DNA of 64,000 nt, from NCBI RefSeq assembly GCF_045209745.1, contig NZ_CP109273.1, forward strand, positions 6,262,001-6,326,000, in the 5' to 3' direction. This document shows, in pieces, positions 42,204-51,430 of the stretch. Source of the stretch: Micromonospora sp045209745 (GTDB lineage Bacteria; Actinomycetota; Actinomycetes; Mycobacteriales; Micromonosporaceae). The notes below the pieces were generated by a model, which saw only the letters and a list, made by a program, of their open reading frames with translations, had not been told where the DNA came from and ran no database searches. Both the position numbers and the translations under genes were made by a program. Numbering within the stretch: the stretch's first letter is position 1; each line of letters opens with the position of its first letter.

Positions 42204-43486
42204 CGCGCGTTCACCACCCCTCCTCTCAGCAGCGGCCCCCACAGCAGGACCGCGATGTCGGGGACCTCCGCGGGCAGGATGCCGGTGACGGCCCCGACCA
42301 GCGGCTTGACCAGCGCGCGTTCCTCGCCGGTGGCGGCCCGGCCCATCGCCGGGGAACCGGCGGCGGGCACGGCCGCCGGCAGGCCGACCGGCAAGGGGGT
42401 ACGCGGCCGAGCGCCGCCGTGGTCGTAACCGTCGGCGACTGGCACGCTGGGCGCTGGCTGCCCCGGGTGGGGCAGGCCACGGCACTGCGGCCCGTCGTGC
42501 GCGCCGTAGACGGGCTCGTCGCGGCCCTTCTCGTACTTGCCTCCGTCGCGGGTGACCTCCAGGGTCACGTGCATCCGCCCGCCGGCGAAGACCTCCTCGA
42601 CCTGGGGTTGCAGGGCGACCAGGCCGCTCATCAGGCACGGGTACTCAGGGGCGTACGTGGCGAGCAGTTCCAGCACCGGGCGGCTCACCTGGCCGAGTTC
42701 GATGATCTGGTCGCCGTGTCGGTCGAGGAAGCCGCGGGTGGCGTCGGCGGTGTCGGTGGTGTCGGCGAGGAACGCCGCCAGCTGTGCACGTTGGTCGGTG
42801 ACGGTGCGGGCGGTGACGGTGACGTCCCGCAGCAGGGCGAGCAGGTCGGGCAGGGCGGCGTCGTAGCTGTCCAGCACGACGGCGAGCTTGCGGACGTCCT
42901 CGGTGATGGCCGGCATCGCCGGGTTCAGCTGCCGCAGGTACGCACCGAGCCGCTCGATGTTCGCGCCGAGCTGCTCGCCGCGTCCGTCGAGGGCGGTGGC
43001 GATCGCGCCCAGCGTCGCGGCGAGCTGTTCGGGCCGCACCGCCTGGAGCAGCGGCAGCGCCTCGTCGAGGACGCGTTCCAGCTCGACGGCGGTGCGGCTG
43101 CGGTCCTGGGGGATGACCGCGCCGTCATGGATCGGTACGCCGGCGCCGCCGGCCGGCACGAGCTCGACGTACCGCTCGCCGAAGAGGGTCTTGGGCAGCA
43201 GCCGGGCGCTGACGTCGGCGGGGATCCGCGGCGTGGTGGCCGGGTCCAGGGCCAGCCGGATGGTCGCGCCCGCGCCCGCGCTGTCGACCGAGCGCACATC
43301 GCCGACGACGACCCCGCGGACCTTGACGTCGGCGCCCGGGCTGAGCTGCAGGCCGGACCGGCCGGCCTCCAGGGTGACCCAGGTGACCGGCGTGAACGCC
43401 TTGCGGTACTGCAGCACGGAGGCGGTCAACGCTGCGGTCAGCACGGCGATGAAGACGATGCCGAGGATGCGATGTCTCATGGTCAC
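42200..43486 (-). CDS. mceA: Mce-family protein A
   Basis: A 428-residue first Mce subunit: N-terminal helix (ILGIVFIAVLTAALTASVL), MCE domain (LSPGADVKVRGVVVGDVRSV, KTLFGERYVELVPAG), a helical tunnel, and a Pro/Ala-rich C-terminus with a CMSGLVALQPQVEEVF segment typical of MceA. The GTG at 43486 overlaps the permease stop; ATG two codons later is possible. Confidence 0.92.
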   Translation of the reverse strand: MTMRHRILGIVFIAVLTAALTASVLQYRKAFTPVTWVTLEAGRSGLQLSPGADVKVRGVVVGDVRSVDSAGAGATIRLALDPATTPRIPADVSARLLPKTLFGERYVELVPAGGAGVPIHDGAVIPQDRSRTAVELERVLDEALPLLQAVRPEQLAATLGAIATALDGRGEQLGANIERLGAYLRQLNPAMPAITEDVRKLAVVLDSYDAALPDLLALLRDVTVTARTVTDQRAQLAAFLADTTDTADATRGFLDRHGDQIIELGQVSRPVLELLATYAPEYPCLMSGLVALQPQVEEVFAGGRMHVTLEVTRDGGKYEKGRDEPVYGAHDGPQCRGLPHPGQPAPSVPVADGYDHGGARPRTPLPVGLPAAVPAAGSPAMGRAATGEERALVKPLVGAVTGILPAEVPDIAVLLWGPLLRGGVVNAR

Positions 43487-44286
43487 CCCGCGATCCGAAC
43501 GGTGGTGGTGGCGCCCCAGATGGCCAGCGACAGGAAGAAGTCGACGATGTTGACCGCGACGATGGCGAGCCGCACGGCCCGTCCGACCGCGACGCCGACG
43601 CCGGCGGGCCCGCCGCTGGCGGTGTAGCCGTAGTAGCAGTGCACCAGCACCACGATCACGCTGAACACCAGCACCTTGCCGAAGGACCAGAGCACGTCCT
43701 CCGGCGGCAGGAACAGGTGAAAGTAGTAGTCGTACGTGCCGGCGGACTGTCCGAAGTAGAAAACGGCGATGGTGCGGGTGGCCAGGTAACTGGCGAGCAG
43801 CCCTACCACGTACAGCGGGATGACCGCGACGAACCCGGCGATCATGCGGGTGGTGACCAGGAACGGCAGCGAGGGCACCCCCATCACCTCGAGGGCGTCC
43901 ACCTCCTCGGAGATGCGCATCGCCCCGAGCTGGGCGGTGAACCCGCAGCCGACGGTGGCCGACAGGGCCAGCGCCGCGACCAGCGGGGAGATCTCCCGGG
44001 TGTTGAAATACGCCGAGACGAAACCGGTGAACGCGCTGCTGCCGAGCTGGTTGAGCGCCTGGTAGCCCTGGAGGCCGACCTCGGTGCCGGTGAAGAAGGT
44101 CAGGAAGCAGATGACACCGACGGTGCCGCCGAGCACGGCGAGCGCGCCGGAGCCGAAGCTCACCTCCGCCAGCAGGCGGATCACCTCGCGCTTGTAGCGG
44201 CGCACGGTGCGCGGCGCCCAGGCGAACGCCCGCAGGTAGAAGGCGAGTTGTCCGCCCAGGTTGTCGAGGTGGCGCAGCGCCGGCAC
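43483..44286 (-). CDS. yrbEB: YrbE/MlaE-type permease B of the Mce transporter
   Basis: A 267-residue integral membrane permease of the MlaE family: FLTFFTGTEVGLQGYQALNQ, LALSATVGCGFTAQLGAMRI and EEVDALEVMGVPSLPFLVTT are the conserved coupling and core elements. It forms the membrane dimer with YrbEA that feeds lipids or steroids to or from the Mce tunnel. It starts one base after the first permease stop. Confidence 0.94.
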   Translation of the reverse strand: MPALRHLDNLGGQLAFYLRAFAWAPRTVRRYKREVIRLLAEVSFGSGALAVLGGTVGVICFLTFFTGTEVGLQGYQALNQLGSSAFTGFVSAYFNTREISPLVAALALSATVGCGFTAQLGAMRISEEVDALEVMGVPSLPFLVTTRMIAGFVAVIPLYVVGLLASYLATRTIAVFYFGQSAGTYDYYFHLFLPPEDVLWSFGKVLVFSVIVVLVHCYYGYTASGGPAGVGVAVGRAVRLAIVAVNIVDFFLSLAIWGATTTVRIAG

Positions 44287-44287
44287 G

Positions 44288-45058
44288 TCAGCTTCCCTTC
44301 TGCGGTACGACCTGGAAGTAGATGGCCGTGACGATGAAGTTCAGCGCGAACAGCAGCATGAAGGTGATCACCACGCTCTGGTTGACCGCGTCGCCGACCC
44401 CCTTTGGGCCGCCCTTGGCGGTCATCCCCTTGTACGAGGCGACCAGCGCGGCGGCGGCGCCGAAGAGCAGCGCCTTGACCTCGCCCACCAGCAGGTCGGG
44501 CAGTTGTCCCAGGGCCTGGAAGCTGGCCAGGTACGCACCCGGCGTGCCGCCCTGCAGGACCACGTTGAACAGGTAGCCACCGGTCACCCCGACCACGCTG
44601 ACCAGGCCGTTGAGCAGCACGGCGACCAGCATCGAGGCGAGCACGCGGGGCACCACGAGGCGGTGGATGGGGTCGATGCCCAGCACCTGCATCGCGTCGA
44701 GCTCCTCGCGGATCTTCCGAGAGCCGAGATCGGCGCAGATCGCCGAGCCTCCCGCGCCGGCAATGATCAGCGCGGTGACGATCGGCCCCGCCTCGCGGAC
44801 CACCGCGAGCACCGACGCCGCGCCGGTGAACGACTGCGCGCCGAGCTGGCGCACCAGCGAGCCGAGTTGCAACGCGATGACCGCGCCGAAGGGGATGGAG
44901 ACGAGCGCGGCGGGCAGGATCGACACCGAGCTGATGAACCAGGCCTGCTGGACGAACTCGCGGACCTGCACCGGTCGCCGGCCGAGGCCGCGCAGGGTGT
45001 CCAGGCAGAACGCGAAGAACTCGCCGGTGTGGCGTACGGCGGTGACGGGTCCGCTCAT
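44288..45058 (-). CDS. yrbEA: YrbE/MlaE-type permease A of the Mce transporter
   Basis: A 256-residue MlaE-type permease: FVQQAWFISSVSILPAALVS, VVREAGPIVTALIIAGAGGS, and IREELDAMQVLGIDPIHRLV, the conserved loop contacting the ATPase. It is paired with the next permease. Six nt after the ATPase gene, GGAGGTGACC gives a strong ribosome site. Confidence 0.94.
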   Translation of the reverse strand: MSGPVTAVRHTGEFFAFCLDTLRGLGRRPVQVREFVQQAWFISSVSILPAALVSIPFGAVIALQLGSLVRQLGAQSFTGAASVLAVVREAGPIVTALIIAGAGGSAICADLGSRKIREELDAMQVLGIDPIHRLVVPRVLASMLVAVLLNGLVSVVGVTGGYLFNVVLQGGTPGAYLASFQALGQLPDLLVGEVKALLFGAAAALVASYKGMTAKGGPKGVGDAVNQSVVITFMLLFALNFIVTAIYFQVVPQKGS

Positions 45059-45064
45059 CGGGGG

Positions 45065-46048
45065 TCACCTCCGCCCGTTCCTGGCCGGCGTGACGGTGGG
45101 CGCCCCGTCGGCCAGCCCGGCGAACGAGCCGGGGGGCGGCGTGACGCCGTGCTCCCGGCACCACTGCCCCGGGGGCCGCTCGGCGGCGCGGGGCAGCCCG
45201 TCCGACGGCGGCAGTTGCAGCGAGATGGGCGGCAGCGGTGGCAGCTCCACGCCGGCGTCCGCCTCGGCCTGCAACTCCTCGGCGTCCTTCTCCTCGGCCA
45301 TGCCGATCGGTCCGACGCGCTGGGCGTTGAGGAACTGCCGCACCACCGGCTCCGTGCTGGACAGCAGCAACTCCCGCGTCCCGAACATGGCCAGATGCCC
45401 GTGGTAGATCAGGCCGATGTTGTCCGGCACCGTGCGCGCGGTGTTGATGTCGTGCGTGACGATCAGAAAGGTCGCCCCGGTCCGCTGGTTGAGGTCGATG
45501 ATCAGCTGGTTCAGGTACGCGGTGCGAACCGGGTCCAGCCCGGAGTCGGGCTCGTCGAACAGGACGATGCGGGGGTCGAGCACGAGCGCGCGGGCCAGAC
45601 CGGCCCGCTTGCGCATCCCACCGGAAATCTCCCCCGGCAGTTTCTTCTCGGCACCGACCAGGCCCACCATGTCGAGCTTCTCGGTGACCACCTCGCGGAT
45701 CTGGGCCTCGGACTTGCGGGTGTGCTCCCGCAGCGGGAAGGCCACGTTGTCGTAGATCGTCATCGAGCCGAACAGCGCACCATCCTGGAACAGCACCCCG
45801 AACAGCTTGCGCACCTCGTACAGCGCCCGCTCCGAGAGCCGGGGCAGGTCCTTGCCCTCGATCCAGATCGACCCGGCGTCGGGGCGTAGCAGCCCAACCA
45901 GGGTCTTGAGGAACACCGACTTGCCGGTGCCGGACGGGCCCAGCAGGACGGATATCTCGCCGGCCGGCAGGGTCAGGCTGACGTCCGACCAGACCGGCTG
46001 GCCACCGAAGGACTTGGTCAGTCCCTGCACCGCCACCTCGACGCCCAT
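45065..46048 (-). CDS. ABC ATPase energising the Mce transporter (MceG/Mkl type)
   Basis: A 327-residue ATPase with Walker A GPSGTGKS (37-44), Q-loop VLFQDGALFGSMT, signature ISGGMRKRAGLARAL, Walker B RIVLFDEPDSGLDP and H-loop IVTHDINTA, the MlaF/Mkl version. A Pro-rich C-terminal tail of about 75 residues extends beyond the fold. ATG at 46048 (GGAGG 5 nt upstream) is preferred over GTG at 46060. It is the first gene of the mce operon; in mycobacteria the homologue is unlinked, whereas streptomycete-type mce loci carry it as here. Confidence 0.92.
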   Translation of the reverse strand: MGVEVAVQGLTKSFGGQPVWSDVSLTLPAGEISVLLGPSGTGKSVFLKTLVGLLRPDAGSIWIEGKDLPRLSERALYEVRKLFGVLFQDGALFGSMTIYDNVAFPLREHTRKSEAQIREVVTEKLDMVGLVGAEKKLPGEISGGMRKRAGLARALVLDPRIVLFDEPDSGLDPVRTAYLNQLIIDLNQRTGATFLIVTHDINTARTVPDNIGLIYHGHLAMFGTRELLLSSTEPVVRQFLNAQRVGPIGMAEEKDAEELQAEADAGVELPPLPPISLQLPPSDGLPRAAERPPGQWCREHGVTPPPGSFAGLADGAPTVTPARNGRR

Positions 46049-46214
46049 CCGCCCCTCCACTCTCGGGTCGCTACCTGAGACATCGCGACGGCGCGGCCGG
46101 GCGCAACAACTTCTTTGCGCTACTCCACCAACACCGAAGGTGAACTAGGCAAAGTGGCGTACGTCTCGATAGCGTGCGGTTAACCGGCCGGTAACGAAGG
46201 TGTCTCGCCTCCTC

Positions 46215-46793
46215 ATGACCACAGCGATCGAGCCAGAGCTCGTCCACCTGGCCGCCCACGGTGACCGGGCGGCGCTCGCTGCCCTGCTCGCCACCGTGCG
46301 GCCGGGGCTGGTCCGCTACTGCCGGGCCCGGCTGGGTCGCGTCGGCGGGGCGTACACCACCGCCGACGATGTCGCCCAGGAGGTCTGCCTGGCGGTGCTG
46401 AAGGCCCTTCCCCGCTATCGCGACCAGGGCAGGCCGTTCTCCGCGTTCGTCTTCGCCATCGCCGCTAACAAGGTCGCCGACGCCCAGCGCGCGGCGGTCC
46501 GCGGCGCCGCCATCGCCGTTCCCGACACCGACCTGGAGCACGTGGACACCACACCGGGGCCGGAGCAGCAGGCTGTCGCCACCGATCTGGCCCGCCGACT
46601 ATCGGTGCTGCTGCACCGCCTCCCCGACGTCCAACGGGAGATCATCACCCTCCGGGTCGCGGTCGGTCTCACCGCCGAGGAAGTCGGCTCGATCCTCGGC
46701 ATGTCGGCGCCGGCCGTACGGGTGGCCCAGTCCCGTGCCCTGGCCCGGCTCCGTACGCTTGCCGGCGACGGACTTGACGAGGTGGCGGCATGA
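46215..46793 (+). CDS. sigD: RNA polymerase sigma factor SigD (sigma-70, ECF-like)
   Basis: A 192-residue group 4 sigma factor. Region 2 has YTTADDVAQEVCLAVLKALP and PFSAFVFAIAANKVADAQRA, and region 4 has LPDVQREIITLRVAVGLTAE then EVGSILGMSAPAVRVAQSRA. Identification as SigD/ShbA rests on its direct coupling to an RsdA-type anti-sigma gene. ATG at 46215 is chosen with GAAGGTG upstream; GTG at 46200 is possible. SigD-type factors promote housekeeping or growth-phase genes in actinobacteria. It is divergent from the mce operon over 166 bp. Confidence 0.85.
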   Translation: MTTAIEPELVHLAAHGDRAALAALLATVRPGLVRYCRARLGRVGGAYTTADDVAQEVCLAVLKALPRYRDQGRPFSAFVFAIAANKVADAQRAAVRGAAIAVPDTDLEHVDTTPGPEQQAVATDLARRLSVLLHRLPDVQREIITLRVAVGLTAEEVGSILGMSAPAVRVAQSRALARLRTLAGDGLDEVAA

Positions 46794-47662
46794 GCGAGCC
46801 CCGGCCCGACGGTGGCGAGGAGTTGGACCTCACCACGATCAACCACGACGACCTGCTCCTCGACGCGCTCGGACGCGGCGAGCACGAGGCCGACGCCGAC
46901 GGCCTCACGGCGCTGCTGGCCGCCTGGCGCGCCGACGTCAGCACCGACCAGCCGGACACCGTGGTCGACGGCACAGTCCGCGCCGACCCGCCACATCCCG
47001 ACCGTCGGGTCCGGAAGTTCCGGGCCGGCGCCCCCGCCGGCGCCGGCCCGCCCCGGTGGCAACCGCACGGGCGGCGAGCCCTGGGGTTGGCCGCCGCCGT
47101 GGTCACCGCCCTCATACTGGCGACGGGGCTGGGGGTCGCCAGCCACGACGCCGGGCCGACCAGTCCGCTGTGGTCGCTGACCAAGGTGCTTTATCCCGAG
47201 CGGGCGGAGGTGCTCGGCGTCGAACACACCACCGGCCTCGCCCGCGAGGCCGTCGCGGCCGGACGGTACGAGGAGGCCCGGCAGCTGATCGACCAGGCCC
47301 GGGGGGACCTGGGCCGGATCACCGACCCCACCGACAGCACCCGCCTGCGCACCGACATCGATGCCGTCCTGCGGGACCTGGCCGCGCTCGCGTGCCCCGG
47401 CTGGCCTCGCTGTGCGACGTCTCCGGCGATCCCGACGCCGTCGCCCGCGGTGTCGACGGCCGTTGCCCCCGAGCCCTCCGGCGCCCCGGGACCGAGCAGG
47501 ACGGCACCAGCGCCACAGCCTCCCGCGCCGGCGCCCTCGCCGACGTCCACCGCCAACCCGTCGCTGCCCCGACTGCCGCTGCCGTCGGCGCCGCTCCCGT
47601 CGGTGTTGCCGTCGCTACCCGAACTGCCACTGCCGCTGCCGACCGGCGATCTGCTCGGCTGA
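46790..47662 (+). CDS. rsdA: Anti-sigma-D factor RsdA
   Basis: A 290-residue membrane protein. The N-terminal segment LDLTTINHDDLLLDALGRG matches the short sigma-D-binding peptide of RsdA. A transmembrane helix (ALGLAAAVVTALILATGLGV) sits near 101-121, and the extracytoplasmic part includes a helical hairpin (AREAVAAGRYEEARQLIDQA) and a Pro/Ser/Leu-rich low-complexity tail. The ATG overlaps the sigma stop (ATGA). It would hold SigD at the membrane until proteolysed. Confidence 0.88.
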   Translation: MSEPRPDGGEELDLTTINHDDLLLDALGRGEHEADADGLTALLAAWRADVSTDQPDTVVDGTVRADPPHPDRRVRKFRAGAPAGAGPPRWQPHGRRALGLAAAVVTALILATGLGVASHDAGPTSPLWSLTKVLYPERAEVLGVEHTTGLAREAVAAGRYEEARQLIDQARGDLGRITDPTDSTRLRTDIDAVLRDLAALACPGWPRCATSPAIPTPSPAVSTAVAPEPSGAPGPSRTAPAPQPPAPAPSPTSTANPSLPRLPLPSAPLPSVLPSLPELPLPLPTGDLLG

Positions 47663-47692
47663 CCGAACCCGGGCGGACCCGGACGGCACCCA

Positions 47693-48137
47693 TCACCGGT
47701 TCCGTCCCGAATGGGGACCGCACCTCGGGCTAGGGCAGCCGCCATTCGGGATCATGGTTGAAGTTCGAGGTTGAGCCGTCGTTTGTGGTGGGCTCGTCGG
47801 GCTTGGGCTTATGACGCCGACGACCGCGAGGACGGTGACCAGCCCGACGCCGAGCCACGCCCAGCCACGGTCTGGTCCGACCAGCGCCTCCACCATGCCG
47901 GCCGTCGTGGGGTTCGGCACGAGCAGGGCCGGTCCAGAGTCTCGTAGCGGCCCAGGCCAGCCAACCCGCACGAGGCGACCATCGCCAGTGCACGCCCACC
48001 ACAACGCCGATTAGCGCCCAACTCACGCACGTCACCAAGCCACCGACGGTGGCCAACACGACGCGACCGCCGGCGAGCGTGGCGAGGTCAAGGAACCGCT
48101 CGTACTCCGGATTCGCCGGCAGCGTCAGCACGGCCAA
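47693..48137 (-). pseudogene. Frameshifted small membrane-protein gene
   Basis: From 48137 one frame reads LTLPANPEYERFLDLATLAG and GGLVTCVSWALIGVVVGVHW. Near 48004 the sensible sequence moves to another frame, DSGPALLVPNPTTAGMVEAL and WAWLGVGLVTVLAVVGVISP, a second membrane helix. The two halves together would give a roughly 140-residue two-span protein. A single indel between them makes it a pseudogene or marks a sequencing error. No family is recognised. Confidence 0.5.
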
Positions 48138-48216
48138 CGCAGTACGAACGTATCCTCAAAACGAAGGCCGCTATACGGTTTCGGCTCTCCCGGCCGGAAC
48201 GCCGTATCTTGGGGTC

Positions 48217-48380
48217 ATGACGCGGAGTGCGTCGACGGGGCGGCCCACGCAAGGACCAGCAGCGCAACCGTGAAGCTCTCGTCACGGCCGCACGCGAGAT
48301 CTTCGTCGAGTGGGGCGTCGACGTCCCACTCGACGCGATCGCGGGTAAGGGTGTCACCCCGGGCGACGCTGCTCGGCCGC
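48217..48380 (+). pseudogene. TetR-family regulator remnant, frameshifted and truncated
   Basis: ATG at 48217 begins MTRSASTGRP. After one extra base at 48247 the typical TetR start continues as RKDQQRNREALVTAAREIFV then EWGVDVPLDAIA, and the sequence loses similarity after about 45 residues. Only the first helix region of the HTH survives and there is no ligand-binding domain. Confidence 0.65.
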
Positions 48381-48525
48381 GAACCCGGTTTGAAGATGCC
48401 GCTGCTGCCGGACTGACCCACCCGGTGGCGACGGTCCGAATAGACCGTACCGGCGCTACCCGGCGGGGCCGGAACAGCGGTACGCCGCGCCCCGCGAAGC
48501 TCGGGGCGCGGCGGATCCGCGGCAG

Positions 48526-49650
48526 TTACTTGGTCGTTGGGATCAGCTGACCAACCAGTCCGTGCTGCTCATCGTCCGGCCCGGCACTGAACCACAGAGT
48601 CTCTTCACCACCGGTGGTTTCGGTGCCCGGCAGGAGCGACCACAAACCATCGATGGCGATCGTCTCGCCGTCCTCGTCCCGCAGCTGGCCCTCGAATTCG
48701 TTGCCGTCGAACACGTTGATCCGGCCGTCACCGAAGTTGCCGACCAGCAAGTCGCCGGTGAACTCGCCGAAGCCTTCTGGCGCGAAGGCGAGACCCCACG
48801 GTGCGTTCAGCGTGCCCTCGCTGGCGATCCGCCGAACCTCCGTCCCGAAGTCGGTGAACAGGTTGACGAAACCGAGACCGGGGCCTTTCACGTCGTCCAC
48901 AGCGTCCGCATCCTGCTTTGCATAGGTGACGTAGACCCGTTCGCCTACCGCCAGTACGTTGAACGGCGCGAACCCGTCGGGAATGTTCGTGTCCCGGAAG
49001 AGGGAGTCCGGCAGCTCCGCCTTGTCGAAGTTCTCGTCGAACACATCGATGCGTGCGTTGTGAAAGTCGGCGGCGAGCAGGAAACTGCCGACGCCGGTCT
49101 CCAGTAGGGCCACACCCTTGTAGATCGCACGGTTCGTGTGCGCCACCACAACCGCCGTGGTTTCCGCGTTCGGGTTCCAGGCGGTGATGTCACCGCCCTC
49201 GCTGACGAAGATGAAGCGTGCCGGTTCGTCACCGCCCGGCCCCGGCACCTTGAAGCCGTCGGTGTCGTTGAACACCGCCCCGGTCGGCGCGCCGCCGGGG
49301 ATGTCAACGGTGAGGTCGACCTTCTCGACCGGGGCACCGTCGACTCCGCCACGATAGACGGTGGCGGTGTTCGTGCCGTTGTTGGACACCCACAGCGGTG
49401 TCGTCGGCCCCAGGGCCAGCCCCCACGAGTTGACAGCGTCCGGGTCGACGACCGAGGGATCTCGTTCTTCCTGATCGGAGACCTGGTTGATTACTTTGAA
49501 CCGCGGGTCGCCCTCGTGGTGTCCGCCTCTGTCCTCGCTCCCCGCACGGTCGTGACCGCCCCCGTCTCCCATTGCCGCCGTGGCAGTGACCGCCACCGCT
49601 GCGCTGACCACAGCCGCGACGGTCCACAGCCGCCCACGCCTTCTGATCAT
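48526..49650 (-). CDS. TIGR03118-family secreted beta-propeller-like protein
   Basis: A 374-residue exported protein. The signal peptide RRRGRLWTVAAVVSAAVAVT is followed by a His/Gly/Asp-rich stretch and then the family signatures DPDAVNSWGLALGPTTPLWV, SNNGTNTATVY, FIFVSEGGDITAWNP, NAPWGLAFAPEGFGEFTGDL and LLVGNFGDGRINVFDG. NHL/YVTN-like blades suggest a six-bladed propeller; the biochemical role is unknown. ATG at 49650 is preferred over an upstream ATG because GGAAGGAG lies just before it. Confidence 0.88.
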   Translation of the reverse strand: MIRRRGRLWTVAAVVSAAVAVTATAAMGDGGGHDRAGSEDRGGHHEGDPRFKVINQVSDQEERDPSVVDPDAVNSWGLALGPTTPLWVSNNGTNTATVYRGGVDGAPVEKVDLTVDIPGGAPTGAVFNDTDGFKVPGPGGDEPARFIFVSEGGDITAWNPNAETTAVVVAHTNRAIYKGVALLETGVGSFLLAADFHNARIDVFDENFDKAELPDSLFRDTNIPDGFAPFNVLAVGERVYVTYAKQDADAVDDVKGPGLGFVNLFTDFGTEVRRIASEGTLNAPWGLAFAPEGFGEFTGDLLVGNFGDGRINVFDGNEFEGQLRDEDGETIAIDGLWSLLPGTETTGGEETLWFSAGPDDEQHGLVGQLIPTTK

Positions 49651-50117
49651 TTGACGCTCCTTCCATAGGCAAGTTTCCAAGCCTCATCCGATGGCAAACC
49701 CGACGGGTCGCCATGTTGGGGATACAGACGCTCTAGGCACCGCTAGCCTCCAGAAGCGGATGACAAGCGGGCATTTCCCTCATCGGGGCGCCAAGTGGGC
49801 CTAGTACATGAAACATTCCCACAACATCAGCAGCGAGCGGTCGCTTTTGCGATGTGGGGCCCGTTTTATACCGGGACGGGTGCAACCCCGGGCACCGACT
49901 CGACGCCGCCGTCGGCGTGGTCCGTGACCGGTTCGATTCGTCCGCGCCGCGCTGGCACGGCGAGCCGCTGCTGGGCCGGCCACCGGCTGCGGGTGCCTGC
50001 ACGCAGCGCACCCCACCCGGCGTTTCCTGCCATAGACGGCGTCATCTCGGACGGCAATGGCCCGTGCTTTCGCCAATCGGACCGCGTCAGCCTTGCGGAC
50101 GATTACCGTACGTATAC
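49651..50117. other. Intergenic region between divergent genes
   Basis: About 467 bp with no convincing coding sequence. It must contain the promoters of both neighbours. TTTATACC near 49866 is a possible plus-strand -10, and TACGTATACGTG runs into the start of the carboxypeptidase gene. I see no repeat or RNA gene. Confidence 0.5.
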
Positions 50118-51323
50118 GTGACCGGCTTTCGGTTTACCGCCGTGACGCTCAGCGCCATCCTGGTTCTGCCCGCTGCGGCGGTCCTGCCACCGACGCCGGC
50201 GGCGGCCGCGCCGACCGTGCCGTGCCCGGCCGTGAAGCCACCGACGCCACCGCCGGCCATACCGTCTCCGCCGCCGGTCGACCCCACCGACGCGGCGGTC
50301 GGGGGGCAGGCGCTGGCCACGGCCGGCCTGACCATCCCGGCGGGCGCACCGATGGCGCCGGCACTGACCGCCACCTCATGGCTCGTGGCGGACCTCAACA
50401 GTGGTGAGGTCCTGGGCGGGTGCGGCCCCCACGAGCGCCGAACGCCAGCCAGCGTGCAGAAGCTGCTGCTGGCGGCGTCCCTGATGCCCCGCCTGGACCC
50501 GGCCCAGATGGTTGAGGTGACCAGGGCGGATCTGCGCGATCTCGACCCAGCCAGTTCGCTGATGGGGGTGGTCGAGGGTGGCCGCTACTCGATCGAGAGC
50601 CTGTGGCTGGGACTTCTGCTCACATCGGGAAACGACGCGGCCAACGTGCTGGCTCGGGTCGGCGGCGGCGGCGCGGGCAGACCGGGTGGAGTCGCGGCGA
50701 TGAACGACGAAGCACATCGGCTGCGCGCGAACCAGACCCACGCCGCAACGCCCTCGGGCCTGGACGGCCCCGGTCAGAACACCAGCGCATACGACCTCGC
50801 GCTGATCGCACGGGCCACCTTCGCGCGGGAAGACTTTCGGCGATACATGGCAACGAGGGTGGCGCAGATACCCGCACAGCCAGCAAACCCGGCATTCGCC
50901 ATCACCCATGACAACACGTTGCTGGGCCACTATCCCGGAACGCTCGGAGGGAAGACGGGCTTCACCGACCTGGCTCGGCAGACGTACGTCGGGGTGGCCG
51001 AACGCAACGGTCGGCGGCTCGTGGTGACCCTGCTCGGAGCGGAGACCGCGCCGCTGGGGAGTCTCGGAGAAGCGGCGGCCCTGCTCAACTGGGGCTTCGC
51101 CCTGCCTCCCCACGCGTCCGTCGGCCGCCTGGTCACACCCGAAGAGAAGAAGCACGACAGCCTCGTAGTCTCCGTCAAGGGCGAGCACCATGCTCGGGCT
51201 GAGGAATCCCCAATCTCGTTGCTCACCGGGCTGAGCCTCGGCGCTGCCGTGCTGCTGGCCGTCCTGATCCTGGCGGCCCCGTGGCGGCGCAGAGGTGCGC
51301 GGCAGGAAGCCAGCCAACGGTAG
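50118..51323 (+). CDS. D-alanyl-D-alanine carboxypeptidase (S11, DacA-like)
   Basis: A 401-residue penicillin-binding protein. The signal peptide (about 1-31) and a Pro-rich linker precede the catalytic domain with SVQK (S112, K115), SGN (170-172) and KTG (279-281). A C-terminal transmembrane helix (LSLGAAVLLAVLILAAPWRR) anchors it to the membrane. It trims the terminal D-Ala from peptidoglycan stem peptides and would bind beta-lactams. GTG at 50118 is chosen because it begins the signal sequence; no ribosome site is visible, so the mRNA may be leaderless. Confidence 0.92.
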   Translation: MTGFRFTAVTLSAILVLPAAAVLPPTPAAAAPTVPCPAVKPPTPPPAIPSPPPVDPTDAAVGGQALATAGLTIPAGAPMAPALTATSWLVADLNSGEVLGGCGPHERRTPASVQKLLLAASLMPRLDPAQMVEVTRADLRDLDPASSLMGVVEGGRYSIESLWLGLLLTSGNDAANVLARVGGGGAGRPGGVAAMNDEAHRLRANQTHAATPSGLDGPGQNTSAYDLALIARATFAREDFRRYMATRVAQIPAQPANPAFAITHDNTLLGHYPGTLGGKTGFTDLARQTYVGVAERNGRRLVVTLLGAETAPLGSLGEAAALLNWGFALPPHASVGRLVTPEEKKHDSLVVSVKGEHHARAEESPISLLTGLSLGAAVLLAVLILAAPWRRRGARQEASQR

Positions 51324-51367
51324 GGAGCCGACACCGGCGCCCGAGCCGTCGCCACGTGATCGAGTGC

Positions 51368-51401
51368 ACCTTGCCTTGACGCCAACGACAAGGTTTAGCG
51401 T
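51368..51401 (+). promoter_or_regulatory. MerR-type promoter with 19-bp spacer
   Basis: -35 TTGCCT (51371-51376) and -10 TAGCGT (51396-51401) are 19 bp apart. The dyad ACCTTG (51368-51373) / CAAGGT (51389-51394) overlaps them, as in MerR-activated promoters. It precedes a MerR gene that is now only a stub. Confidence 0.55.
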
Positions 51402-51430
51402 GGTCGCGACGGGCTGGTGGAGGAGGTCAG

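Noticed and set aside
36277..43486. Frame-overlap ORFs within mce genes as overlapping genes
   Set aside because: They have no conserved motifs and follow from the high-GC third-position bias.
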